Positions 1 to 7,125 are shown, counted from the first letter of the stretch. The stretch is DNA of 11,043 nt from an uncultured bacterium (GCA_903938205.1 CAJACJ010000141.1:1-11043), one strand, 5' to 3'. Program-made: numbers and translations. Notes: a model not told the origin generated them from the sequence alone.

Positions 1-2
1 AG

Positions 3-1253
3 GCCAGCGTGGATTGTGGCTTTGATGAGATCGAAGGTCCCACCTTTGAACACTTGTCCTTGTTCACCGCCAAGAGTGGTCCGGGAATTGTCAGCGAACT
101 TTTCTCATTTCGCCGAGCTGGTGGCAGCGATGATTACGCGTTGCGCCCCGAGTTCACGCCAACATTGGCGCGCATGGCCGCCGCGCGCGCGGGAACATTG
201 TCCGTACCAACCAAGTGGTTCGCCATACCACTGCATTTTCGTGCGGAGCGTCCACAGCGTGGAAGGTTGCGCGAGTTTGTGCAGTGGAACGTGGACTTGC
301 TTGGAAGCGAAGGCGCCGCGGCTGATTGCGATGTGATCGCGTGCGCCGCATTGGCTCTTGAAAGGCTTGGTTTAAAGCCCACAGATGTGCGTTTTCGATT
401 GGCGCATCGCGGCGCTTCTGCGGCCGTGTTAACCGCCGCGGGCGTGGCGGTGGATCACATTGGTGAAGCCTTTGAATTGCTTGATCGCCGCGACAAATTG
501 TCGCCTGAAGAATTTCAAACACGCGCGGTGAAACTTGGACTTGATGACGCGGCCCAGAAAGGATTCGCCGCCATTGCGGGAACTAAACTTCCAGTATCGG
601 CAAGCATGAAGGATGTCGCGGCATCTCTTGGCGTAGGCGCCGATGTGCTTGCGCCACTTGCGGAGTTGTCCGAGAAATTAAATTCAATTGGCTTGTCGGA
701 TTGGTGCCAATGGGATTTTGGAATTGTGCGCGGACTTGCGTACTACACCGGCACCGTTTTTGAAGTGCACGAGTGCGCTGGCAAAGAGCGTGCCATCGCT
801 GGTGGCGGCCGCTATGACGGACTCGTTGAATTGTTTGGCGGACCAAAAATGCCGGCAATTGGTTTTGGAATGGGCGATGTCGTGCTTGGACTTGTGTTGG
901 CTGATAAAGGACTGCTGCCAAAAGATGGCGGGGAACTTTTGCCGCGGCCCGATGTGTTTTTAATTTCCGATGGAAGCGACGCTTCCGAAAAGGAATTGCC
1001 CAAGTTGGTCATGCAAATCCGTCGCGCGGGTTTGCATGCGCGGCATTCGTGGAAAGCCACCAAAAACGTGGGAAAATTGCTGAGTGAAGCGGGCAAGTAC
1101 CGCTCACGTGCCGCGCTCATTCTGGGTGCGGAAATGGCCGATGGCGCCGTTGCCATTAAAGACCTTGATGGTGGTGGACAACGCGTTGTGCCGCTTGCCG
1201 ATGTCGTGGCGACATTGAACGCAATGAAGATTGCGAACACAGCTTCTCTCTAG
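3..1253 (+). CDS. hisS: Histidyl-tRNA synthetase, 5'-truncated by window edge
   Basis: This cytoplasmic class II aminoacyl-tRNA synthetase charges tRNA-His with histidine using ATP. The reading frame is open to the left edge, and the usual first 30 or so residues are missing, so the GTG at 9 is an internal Val and not the start. Numbering from that Val: an ALRPEFTP segment at 44-51; motif 2 (FRAERPQRGRLREFVQWN) at 77-94; the HisRS-specific RGLAYYTGTVFEV signature at 241-253; AGGGRYDGL at 264-272; and a motif 3 region, AIGFGMGDVVL, at 283-293. An anticodon-binding domain follows at about 314-410, ending in a typical ALILG...VAIKDLD pattern. That domain and the intact histidine signatures argue against the catalytically dead paralogue HisZ. 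The oddity is motif 3, which reads GMGDVVL where E. coli HisRS has GLERL, so the usual Glu-Arg is absent. The gene ends convergently 56 bp from the minus-strand operon. Confidence 0.93.
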   Translation, partial: ASVDCGFDEIEGPTFEHLSLFTAKSGPGIVSELFSFRRAGGSDDYALRPEFTPTLARMAAARAGTLSVPTKWFAIPLHFRAERPQRGRLREFVQWNVDLLGSEGAAADCDVIACAALALERLGLKPTDVRFRLAHRGASAAVLTAAGVAVDHIGEAFELLDRRDKLSPEEFQTRAVKLGLDDAAQKGFAAIAGTKLPVSASMKDVAASLGVGADVLAPLAELSEKLNSIGLSDWCQWDFGIVRGLAYYTGTVFEVHECAGKERAIAGGGRYDGLVELFGGPKMPAIGFGMGDVVLGLVLADKGLLPKDGGELLPRPDVFLISDGSDASEKELPKLVMQIRRAGLHARHSWKATKNVGKLLSEAGKYRSRAALILGAEMADGAVAIKDLDGGGQRVVPLADVVATLNAMKIANTASL

Positions 1254-1309
1254 ATCTCACCAAGGGATGAGCGAGCGCACGTGTGTGATGAAGCACATCG
1301 CTTTTGGTT

Positions 1310-3637
1310 TTAAGAATTCAAAACTTTGGCGAAGGCACTTGCAAACTCTGGTGAGCCAAGCGTGTCATCAAGCGCTTTCAAGCGGGCCGCCCGCATGGTT
1401 GCGCGTTCATCCCATCTCTTTGCCGCGCGCAAAATTTCTAATTGACGCAACTGGCAAAGCCACCACGCCTGGTCGCGTTGCGCGGGATTTGGTTCATACT
1501 CCTGACCAGCGAGTAGTTGTTTGTAAATAGACATGGCTTCGCCAAGCGACGCGTCATTATTACGAGCGAATAAACATTCAGCTTTGCCAAGCAATGCTTC
1601 TTTGGAATTGGGTTTGAACACAAGCGACTTGTCATAGGCTTTACATGATTGATCAAATTCACCTGCAAAACGCAGTAAATCTGCTAGGTCAAGCCAAGCC
1701 ACCGCGTCTGTTGAGTTGCTCATACTGAGCGTATTCATAAGCGACACCGCAGTTGCGGAAAGAGTTGTATTGAAAGCTGGCATGACCGCCGTCCAACGTT
1801 CCTTGGGCATCAAGGCGTGCAATCTTCTTGCTGTCAGGCCCGCGACTAGCCCTGGATTTTTTTGGTTGGCGGCAATCAACTCTTGGTCATTGGAAATATC
1901 TTTAGCCAATGCCGTGGTCGCAGAAATTTTTGCGGATAATCGACGCGCTGACGCAGTGGGGCCAAGCGTTTCACCACTACTTCGCGCAAGGCAATCCAAT
2001 GCAGCTTGATAGTGGCCGTCTTCAACTTCAATCCACGCCTGCGCCGCGTTCAATCGATCTTTCATTTCCTTGACGGTTGAGGTATTTGCATCAAAGCTGG
2101 CGGTGGGCGCGGAATTTTCAAGAGAGCAAGTACGTTTTTCAGCCAGCGCCTCCGTGGCAAGAGTTTGTCTTTCCAATTGCCACAGTCCAAATTCCGCATG
2201 ATCTGGAAATGTAGATGCACCCAAATTCACAGCCTTTTCCAAGCGATTTCGTGCCACGGCATCTTGCCCGTCGGCTCCCTTGTCCAGCTCCCAGCTCACG
2301 CGAATTGCAAGCGCAATGGCGGCGGGACTTGCCGCGTCGGCGGCATGTTCGTTGGCAAGCCGAATGGATCGGTCGGCGGCGTCGCTCCAGTGATCAGCTG
2401 CAAGATCCATACGCGTTAATGTCCGCAAGGCGGCGGCCTGCATGACGCCAAGCACCGCTGGATCGGTAGTCAATGCTTGCAACTGGCTCATTCGATCGTT
2501 AATTAATTCACCTCGATCAATCGCTTGATCCGCTGAAGCGATCATGCACATTGGGTCTCGTTCAGGAAGTGGTGTTCCGTCGCGCTCAATTGAAGCCAGT
2601 TTGGCAAGCACGGCGTCGCGCGTGGACGAAATATCTTTTGTGGAACTATGGCGCAGCACATCGGCCAAGGGTGCCGTCCAAACGCGTTGTGTGGTTGGCG
2701 AATCCGCGGCCAACTCACCCATGGCTTGTTTGCGCAGGCGACAGAGCAACTCCGCAATGGCTAGTTGACGAGTGATTGAACCAGTGCCTTCTAAAACAGT
2801 CGCCGCATCGGCAGCTTGGTTGGGGCCGCGCAGTAAACCCGCCGCTCTCAACGAAGCCAAATCGGCAAGCGTGACTAAAGCTTCATCATTTGCGGCTTTT
2901 TGCCTTGAAAGTGAAAGATATTTATTAGCTCGCAACTCGTCACCCAAGCGCGCCGCGGCCAAGCCACCGTAGCGGCTCACAATGCTTGTGGTTCGGTCGT
3001 CTAGTTCGGTCACAAGCGCGTCTAGTCGTAAGAGCGCCGTTTCCGCCATGGCTCGACGCTTTTGCGAGTCGTACTCGGCGGTTTCGGTGTTCAATATTTC
3101 CGCCAGTGATCTTAATAGTGGAATTCGTCGCGCGCGTTCAACCTGCTCAAGTTGCGCAATGATTTGTGGCGTGGGTCGGTCGGGTCCCTTGCGCTCAATC
3201 ACCACAAGGGATGATGCATCGGCGTCCTCCGCGGCCAACAACATTTCGCGCGAAAGTTCGCGCACTCTGCGACGCGCTTCGGGGCCAGCGATTCCAAAGA
3301 TGACTCGGTCCACATCGTCACCCGCGGGAAGCGCCACCGTGAAGCAATCTTCCGCGTGATCGGCCAACCAGATTGGCCAGCGCGAATCACTTTTATTTGT
3401 GGCCAAAAGCCCGCGACGCACTGCAAGGAGTTCCTCCGCGGCGCTGCGTTGTAAAGCCTCTGTTGGAGCAAGTTTCACACGCTGCTTTAAATTAGCAATG
3501 CTCTCAAGTGCGGAGGCGGAAGAATCACTGGCGGTTTGCGCCGCTGCATTGGCGGGTTGTGGCTTTGTGTCTTGCGCGGCTCCGTGCGCGGAAATGCTTA
3601 TAAATAAAGCCAAAAATGAATATTTCACACAACTCAT
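1310..3637 (-). CDS. Large secreted TPR-containing protein, last gene of ExbB/ExbD operon
   Basis: A 775-residue protein of unknown specific function. I place the start at the ATG ending at 3637. It overlaps the stop of the upstream exbD gene in an ATGA arrangement and begins with a good signal peptide: MSCVK, a hydrophobic stretch to about residue 17, then AHGA-AQD. An in-frame upstream extension to 3712 would bury this signal. There is no lipobox Cys, so a soluble periplasmic location is likely. The body is Ala/Leu-rich and helical. The clearest TPR unit is at about 644-677 (WLDLADLLRFAGEFDQSC then AYDKSLVFKPNS), followed by a second at about 678-715. The first 600 residues look like degenerate helical repeats with no enzyme motif I can recognise. 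Being last in an operon with ExbB, two ExbDs and a vWA protein suggests a periplasmic scaffold for that motor, by analogy with TPR proteins beside Ton/Tol-type motors. This role is inference. Confidence 0.85.
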   Translation of the reverse strand: MSCVKYSFLALFISISAHGAAQDTKPQPANAAAQTASDSSASALESIANLKQRVKLAPTEALQRSAAEELLAVRRGLLATNKSDSRWPIWLADHAEDCFTVALPAGDDVDRVIFGIAGPEARRRVRELSREMLLAAEDADASSLVVIERKGPDRPTPQIIAQLEQVERARRIPLLRSLAEILNTETAEYDSQKRRAMAETALLRLDALVTELDDRTTSIVSRYGGLAAARLGDELRANKYLSLSRQKAANDEALVTLADLASLRAAGLLRGPNQAADAATVLEGTGSITRQLAIAELLCRLRKQAMGELAADSPTTQRVWTAPLADVLRHSSTKDISSTRDAVLAKLASIERDGTPLPERDPMCMIASADQAIDRGELINDRMSQLQALTTDPAVLGVMQAAALRTLTRMDLAADHWSDAADRSIRLANEHAADAASPAAIALAIRVSWELDKGADGQDAVARNRLEKAVNLGASTFPDHAEFGLWQLERQTLATEALAEKRTCSLENSAPTASFDANTSTVKEMKDRLNAAQAWIEVEDGHYQAALDCLARSSGETLGPTASARRLSAKISATTALAKDISNDQELIAANQKNPGLVAGLTARRLHALMPKERWTAVMPAFNTTLSATAVSLMNTLSMSNSTDAVAWLDLADLLRFAGEFDQSCKAYDKSLVFKPNSKEALLGKAECLFARNNDASLGEAMSIYKQLLAGQEYEPNPAQRDQAWWLCQLRQLEILRAAKRWDERATMRAARLKALDDTLGSPEFASAFAKVLNS

Positions 3638-4194
3638 TGCGGCTCCGCGAAGTGAATCTGTTGGTAGCCAGCGCGCACAAGACCGTTGAACGCGGCCACA
3701 GCGTCCTCCCATGGAACTTCTTTCGCGGGCGCCAACTCAAGTGGGTGGTCACTTGGAAAAAGTCCATTTGGATTCTCTGGTGAATAGCGTTTGGAATTGA
3801 ATACCTCCGTCAGTTGTTCAAACGATTCTGGTTGCGCCATTGGAGCCAACACCTTGATTATGGTTTGATTGTCTTTGCGAAACAACTCAATGCGAAGCGG
3901 GGGCTCATCCAAAGTGAGCGCGGTTGGATTCACCATGGCAACACCGCGTTGACTTAAATCCGTGCGCAACAATTCTTCGCGATCCAAAGTTTTATTGGCG
4001 CACACAAAGAACACAAGCAAGAAAAATGTGACATCGATCATTGGAATCACATTCAGTGAAATACCTCGCTTGGCTCGTCGCGCCGCGCGCCTGTTGGCAA
4101 GCACGTCATCAGTGGAATAGGAATAAGTTTCAACTGGCCCCTGACCACGGGCAAGTGCATCAAGTGCTGCGGCAATGGAAGCAGCTTCAGCCAC
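3634..4194 (-). CDS. ExbD/TolR-family biopolymer transport protein (second copy)
   Basis: A single-pass inner-membrane protein of the ExbD/TolR family, which forms the peptidoglycan- or transducer-facing part of proton-driven ExbB/ExbD motors. It has about 186 residues. A charged, Arg-rich cytoplasmic tail (about 1-44) precedes the TM segment NVIPMIDVTFFLLVFFV (48-64). Asp54 in PMID is the conserved proton-carrying acid. A periplasmic domain follows and ends in VRAGYQQIHFAEPQ. The longest frame starts at a TTG (4218). I prefer the GTG ending at 4194 because a GGAG lies 7 nt upstream; the adjacent GTG ending at 4197 would leave only 4 nt. It overlaps the first exbD gene by 8 bp upstream and the TPR gene by 4 bp downstream. 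Its 44-residue N-terminal tail is much longer than that of its neighbour, so the two are not simple duplicates. Confidence 0.9.
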   Translation of the reverse strand: MAEAASIAAALDALARGQGPVETYSYSTDDVLANRRAARRAKRGISLNVIPMIDVTFFLLVFFVCANKTLDREELLRTDLSQRGVAMVNPTALTLDEPPLRIELFRKDNQTIIKVLAPMAQPESFEQLTEVFNSKRYSPENPNGLFPSDHPLELAPAKEVPWEDAVAAFNGLVRAGYQQIHFAEPQ

Positions 4195-4660
4195 CACGAT
4201 GCTCCGGTTGCACGGCAAGCCGTAATTTCACAACATGGCCAGGAATTGCTGTCGCAGCGGCTTTGCCAACTTGATCTAAAACAGGGGAAATATAGGTGTA
4301 TTTTACATTGGCATCCGCGCGCAAATGGACTTGCGCGGCAGGGTTGGCGCGTATGGCGGCTGTGACGGCTTTGCTTAGCGATTGCAGTCCACTTGGGTTG
4401 ACGTCAAAATCTTCTCCTGAAAATCGCCATGAGGTAACATTTCCATCTTGGTTGGCGATCGCATTGATGACGATGCGCGATTCGTTGCGGGCAGGAACTG
4501 CGGCGGTCGGCGAAGGCTTGGGCAGATTCAGCTTTACAAAATCCGCGATTCCAATTTGCGAGACAAGCGCGAAAAAAACCACAAGCAGCATTGCGATGTC
4601 GATCAATGGAGTAATCACCGCTTCTATCTTCGCGGGTCCGCGAGTGAGCATGCTTCTCAT
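4187..4660 (-). CDS. ExbD/TolR-family biopolymer transport protein (first copy)
   Basis: A 157-residue ExbD/TolR-family protein of usual length. It has a short cytoplasmic N-terminus (MRSMLTRGPAKIEA), one TM segment at about 15-35 (VITPLIDIAMLLVVFFALV) with the conserved proton-path Asp21 in PLID, and a periplasmic domain. That domain contains a DVNPSGLQSLSKAV segment and a V-H-L-R-A-D strand typical of the ExbD fold (about 115-120). The ATG ending at 4660 overlaps the exbB stop in an ATGA arrangement, which strongly suggests coupled translation and fixed stoichiometry with the channel subunit. It should act in the inner membrane with the ExbB protein encoded just upstream. Its substrate or transducer is not shown by its own sequence; the vWA protein in the same operon is the best candidate. 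Confidence 0.93.
   Translation of the reverse strand: MRSMLTRGPAKIEAVITPLIDIAMLLVVFFALVSQIGIADFVKLNLPKPSPTAAVPARNESRIVINAIANQDGNVTSWRFSGEDFDVNPSGLQSLSKAVTAAIRANPAAQVHLRADANVKYTYISPVLDQVGKAAATAIPGHVVKLRLAVQPEHRGG
4202..4205 (-). promoter_or_regulatory. Shine-Dalgarno GGAG that decides the second exbD start
   Basis: On the minus strand this reads CCGGAGCATCGTGGTGGCT. The GGAG is 4 nt from the first GTG and 7 nt from the second. It lies inside the coding end of the upstream exbD gene and favours a GTG start over the TTG at 4218, which has the GGAG downstream of it. Confidence 0.5.
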
Positions 4661-5436
4661 CGAACAACTTCCGCCGTTGGCGATGCGCGAAAGGCAGCTG
4701 GTGAAATGGAGCGCGACTGACCAGGCGCGAATCGATTCAGGGATGTGTCCACGCGACGCACGGACTCCAACGTGGCCGCGTCAACCGCGTTACGCATGGT
4801 GGCGTACGCGCCAAGCGCGGGAATGGCGATAAGCAATCCCCAAAAGGTTGCTACCAACGCGGTTCCAATTCCAGCGGCAAGCGTGACGGGATCAGCGTTT
4901 CCGCCAGTTCGTGCGATGGTTTGAAAAGCCATGATTACGCCGTAAACCGTGCCTAAAAGACCAATCATGGGGCTGACTTGTCCTAGAACATTCAGCGGCT
5001 CCAATTTGCGAAATCGTTTCACGGCGGCTTCTTCGCCAGCTTGCTCGGCGGCGCGCACCATGCTTGCATGTCCCGATGGCGCCTGTCGAAGCGCCGCGCT
5101 CAGTATGGCGCTGTAGTCGCTTGACTCTGCCGCCGCCAATTCAACCACCTCCACATGATGTCCTTCGTCAAGCAACTTATCCATTTCATTGGCGAATGCC
5201 AAAGGCAACATTCTCTGTCGCTTGTTGCGCACCCATAAAGTGGAAATGAGATATATGTTCGCCATGCTCATGGTGATGAGCAGCCAAATCATGCAACTAC
5301 CAACCCATTCAATTCGACTGGAGCCATCTGGACTTGTCTCCATGATCACAAAGAAAATGCTCCCAAAACCTTGAGCGATCGAATTGGATGCTGGAACAAG
5401 CAAGGCGAACGCGGTTGTGACATGACGAATCTTCAT
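4657..5436 (-). CDS. MotA/TolQ/ExbB-family proton channel subunit
   Basis: A 259-residue inner-membrane channel subunit that, with ExbD-type partners, turns the proton gradient into mechanical work on a periplasmic transducer. The N-terminus (1-22, ending SNSIAQ) looks like a cleavable signal peptide, as seen in some ExbB proteins. TM1 is at about 44-68. A cytoplasmic loop at about 70-150 precedes TM2 (LGQVSPMIGLLGTVYGVIM, 151-169) and TM3 (TALVATFWGLLIAIPALGAY, 192-211). Thr163 and Thr197 match the pore threonines of ExbB. The residue before ALVAT is Thr192, where E. coli ExbB and TolQ carry a conserved Glu. The start is well supported by AGGAG six nt upstream of the ATG (5443-5447 on the plus strand). 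It sits 9 bp after the vWA gene and overlaps the first exbD gene by 4 bp. A flagellar MotA role is unlikely because the partners are ExbD-type and there is no MotB. Confidence 0.93.
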   Translation of the reverse strand: MKIRHVTTAFALLVPASNSIAQGFGSIFFVIMETSPDGSSRIEWVGSCMIWLLITMSMANIYLISTLWVRNKRQRMLPLAFANEMDKLLDEGHHVEVVELAAAESSDYSAILSAALRQAPSGHASMVRAAEQAGEEAAVKRFRKLEPLNVLGQVSPMIGLLGTVYGVIMAFQTIARTGGNADPVTLAAGIGTALVATFWGLLIAIPALGAYATMRNAVDAATLESVRRVDTSLNRFAPGQSRSISPAAFRASPTAEVVR

Positions 5437-5445
5437 ATAAATCTC

Positions 5446-6501
5446 CTAGCGGGGGTCAAGACCTAGATCTTCTCGTGTGATGTTGATAAATCCTTCGGCG
5501 CCACCATGTTCTTTTGCAATTCGTTGCAAAGTTCCAAGTGGATCTGGATCAAGAAATTGAATGCACTGGACGCGTGTCAAGCGGCGACTGCTTGCGGGGT
5601 CAATTGGATTTAGGCGTTCTAGCGCCGCAAGAAGGGCTATTTCCGACATTTCAAATTCGCCAGAGCCAGTGATGTCGGACGAAAGCAGAAAAATTATTTC
5701 GGGGTGCATGGCCATGGCCGCCTCAAACGCGGCGATGGGATTGGATCGACCCGACGGAATCATTTTGGACTCGATCCATTTCATGGTTTCACTCACGCGC
5801 TCAGGCGTGGCCGATTGCAAATTTCCACCTGGCGGAACTGTGACCGCATCGCCACGCTGGAAAAAAATCACCCCAAAACTTTGACGCGGATCAAGTCGCT
5901 GCAAACTTTTACGAAGCTCCTCAATGATCAGTGGAAAAGTTCCAACCAAACTTCCGCTTGCGTCCACCACATAGACCACGCGCCGCGCGTTGCTGGCTTT
6001 CAGTCCCGCAAAATTAATAGTGACTGCATTTGTTGCCGCGTTTAATTGTCCAAACTCATGCGCCGCCAAAGACAATGGCGCTTGCACTTGGCGCACCGCG
6101 ATCAAGGCTTGCTCTGTTTCACTTCGCAATGTTTGTGATTGCGTCAAAGTAATGTCGCTGGCTTGCGAGCTCCCGGGAAGATTCGCGGACTGACGGAAAT
6201 CACTGCCGCCACTAGCCGCGGATTCGGCGATCAGATTCACAGTGGGCGCATATGCGGGGCGCTCAAAATCAAGTACAAGGGTTGGCGGAGCGATTGGCTT
6301 GCGCGCTAATCCAACGGTGGTCGCGGCGGCCGCAATCACCAATCCTGCGGCAATGCCATGCGCGCCAAGCGAGGCAATCCAGGCAAAAACAACGTGAAAT
6401 GTAGAGTTTTCGCGTGGGCGCCCTCCAAACTTCCGAATGGATTGCGCAAGCGATGTGGCTTGGCTGTTGGGAATGACTTGATTCTCAATCGGTGTGTCCA
6501 T
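5446..6501 (-). CDS. Single-TM von Willebrand factor A domain protein with TonB-like N-terminal helix
   Basis: A 351-residue protein with a cytoplasmic N-terminus (1-36), one TM helix (about 37-66), a Pro/Ser/Ala/Gln-rich linker (about 67-170) and a vWA domain (about 172-351). The domain has a MIDAS metal site: DASGS at 180-184 and the SSD of LLSSDI at 274-276. The middle MIDAS residue, usually Thr, seems to be Ser253 in SGRSNP. The TM segment ASLGAHGIAAGLVIAAA shows Ser44-x3-His48-Gly, the same spacing as the energy-coupling Ser16/His20 of E. coli TonB (SVCIHGAVVAGLL). It is followed, as in TonB, by a proline-rich stretch (KPIAPP). With exbB 9 bp downstream and then two exbDs, it may take the place of TonB or TolA as the driven transducer. 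vWA and topology are seen in the sequence; the transducer role is inference. The start ATG is 3 bp after the doxX-like stop and has only a weak ribosome site. Confidence 0.85.
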   Translation of the reverse strand: MDTPIENQVIPNSQATSLAQSIRKFGGRPRENSTFHVVFAWIASLGAHGIAAGLVIAAAATTVGLARKPIAPPTLVLDFERPAYAPTVNLIAESAASGGSDFRQSANLPGSSQASDITLTQSQTLRSETEQALIAVRQVQAPLSLAAHEFGQLNAATNAVTINFAGLKASNARRVVYVVDASGSLVGTFPLIIEELRKSLQRLDPRQSFGVIFFQRGDAVTVPPGGNLQSATPERVSETMKWIESKMIPSGRSNPIAAFEAAMAMHPEIIFLLSSDITGSGEFEMSEIALLAALERLNPIDPASSRRLTRVQCIQFLDPDPLGTLQRIAKEHGGAEGFINITREDLGLDPR

Positions 6502-6504
6502 TGA

Positions 6505-7125
6505 TCAATCCGCGTCGTGCTTGGCAAAGATAAGTCGGTCAAGCGAGAAGCGCCCCGGGCCAGTCAGTAAAAGACTGAATGAAATTAAGACGGCCGTCAA
6601 GGCTGTCGCAAATGCGTGCATGGTTGCGACTTGCCAATCCCATGGCAGTGATCCGCGCACTTGCGGCCACGTCATAAGCCAAATGTGAAAAGCACTACCG
6701 ATGAAAATCAGCAGCGCAAACCAGCGCGTGAACAAGCCCGCCAATAAAACAATTCCGCCAACGAGTTCCGCGATGGCGCAGATCCAACCAACGATCAGCG
6801 GTTGTGGAACTTTGGAATCATCCAGTCGAAGAATAAAATGATTCAGGTTACGCATGGAGTGACCGCCAGCGCTGGACGTGTCCGATTCATCTTTATCAGT
6901 GTCGCCATAGTTGTTCACGCTCCATGCCACAGGCTTGATCTTCTCAACGGAATTCTCAATCATTTTCACCGGAGTGCCCATGGCCTCAATGCGAGCGGCG
7001 TCCTCACTGGTGAAATTGGACGTGCGAAAGATCGAAACATAGCCCGCGGGTAGAACAATGGTGGCCAAAATAATTCGTGCTATGAGTGGTGCGAGTTGAA
7101 GGGACGCTTTTTGACTTAGGCTCAT
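6505..7125 (-). CDS. DoxX-family membrane protein with long loop insert
   Basis: A four-TM DoxX-family protein of 206 residues. I choose the ATG ending at 7125 (MSLSQKAS...). The longer frame to 7167 begins with TTG and adds 14 polar residues that the family lacks. TM1 is at about 11-33 (PLIARIILATIVLPAGYVSIF), TM2 at 110-131 (GWICAIAELVGGIVLLAGLFTR), TM3 at 134-154 and TM4 at 166-189. It ends in the family-typical GPGRFSLDRLI (189-199). Between TM1 and TM2 sits an unusually long hydrophilic loop of about 75 residues (34-108), acidic in the middle (DTDKDESD). DoxX proteins are linked in different organisms to quinol or thiosulfate oxidation and oxidative stress, but the reaction here cannot be deduced. 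It is the first gene of the six-gene minus-strand operon, 3 bp before the vWA gene. Confidence 0.85.
   Translation of the reverse strand: MSLSQKASLQLAPLIARIILATIVLPAGYVSIFRTSNFTSEDAARIEAMGTPVKMIENSVEKIKPVAWSVNNYGDTDKDESDTSSAGGHSMRNLNHFILRLDDSKVPQPLIVGWICAIAELVGGIVLLAGLFTRWFALLIFIGSAFHIWLMTWPQVRGSLPWDWQVATMHAFATALTAVLISFSLLLTGPGRFSLDRLIFAKHDAD

Noticed and set aside
9..1253. HisZ (ATP phosphoribosyltransferase regulatory subunit) as the identity of the first gene
   Set aside because: HisZ lacks the anticodon-binding domain and usually the intact histidine signature motifs. Both are present here, so HisRS is the better call.
1254..1309. Rho-independent terminator between the convergent hisS and TPR genes
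   Set aside because: A TTTTGGTTTT tract exists at about 1302-1311, but the upstream bases form only short, bulged stems. I could not build a clean hairpin.
1231..1530. Small plus-strand open frame covering the convergent junction
   Set aside because: Most of it is antisense to the well-supported TPR gene. It has no recognisable motif and no ribosome binding site.
2982..3359. Ser/Arg-rich plus-strand open frame of 125 codons
   Set aside because: It is antisense to the TPR gene and its low-complexity Ser/Arg/Ala composition is typical of a frame shadow.
4657..5436. Flagellar stator MotA
   Set aside because: The partners are ExbD-type, there is no MotB with a peptidoglycan-binding OmpA domain, and the TM2/TM3 motifs are ExbB/TolQ-like.
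5446..6501. Bat-type aerotolerance vWA protein (BatA/BatB)
   Set aside because: Bat vWA proteins have TM helices flanking the vWA domain and sit with MoxR and DUF58 genes. This protein has a single N-terminal TM and ExbB/ExbD neighbours.
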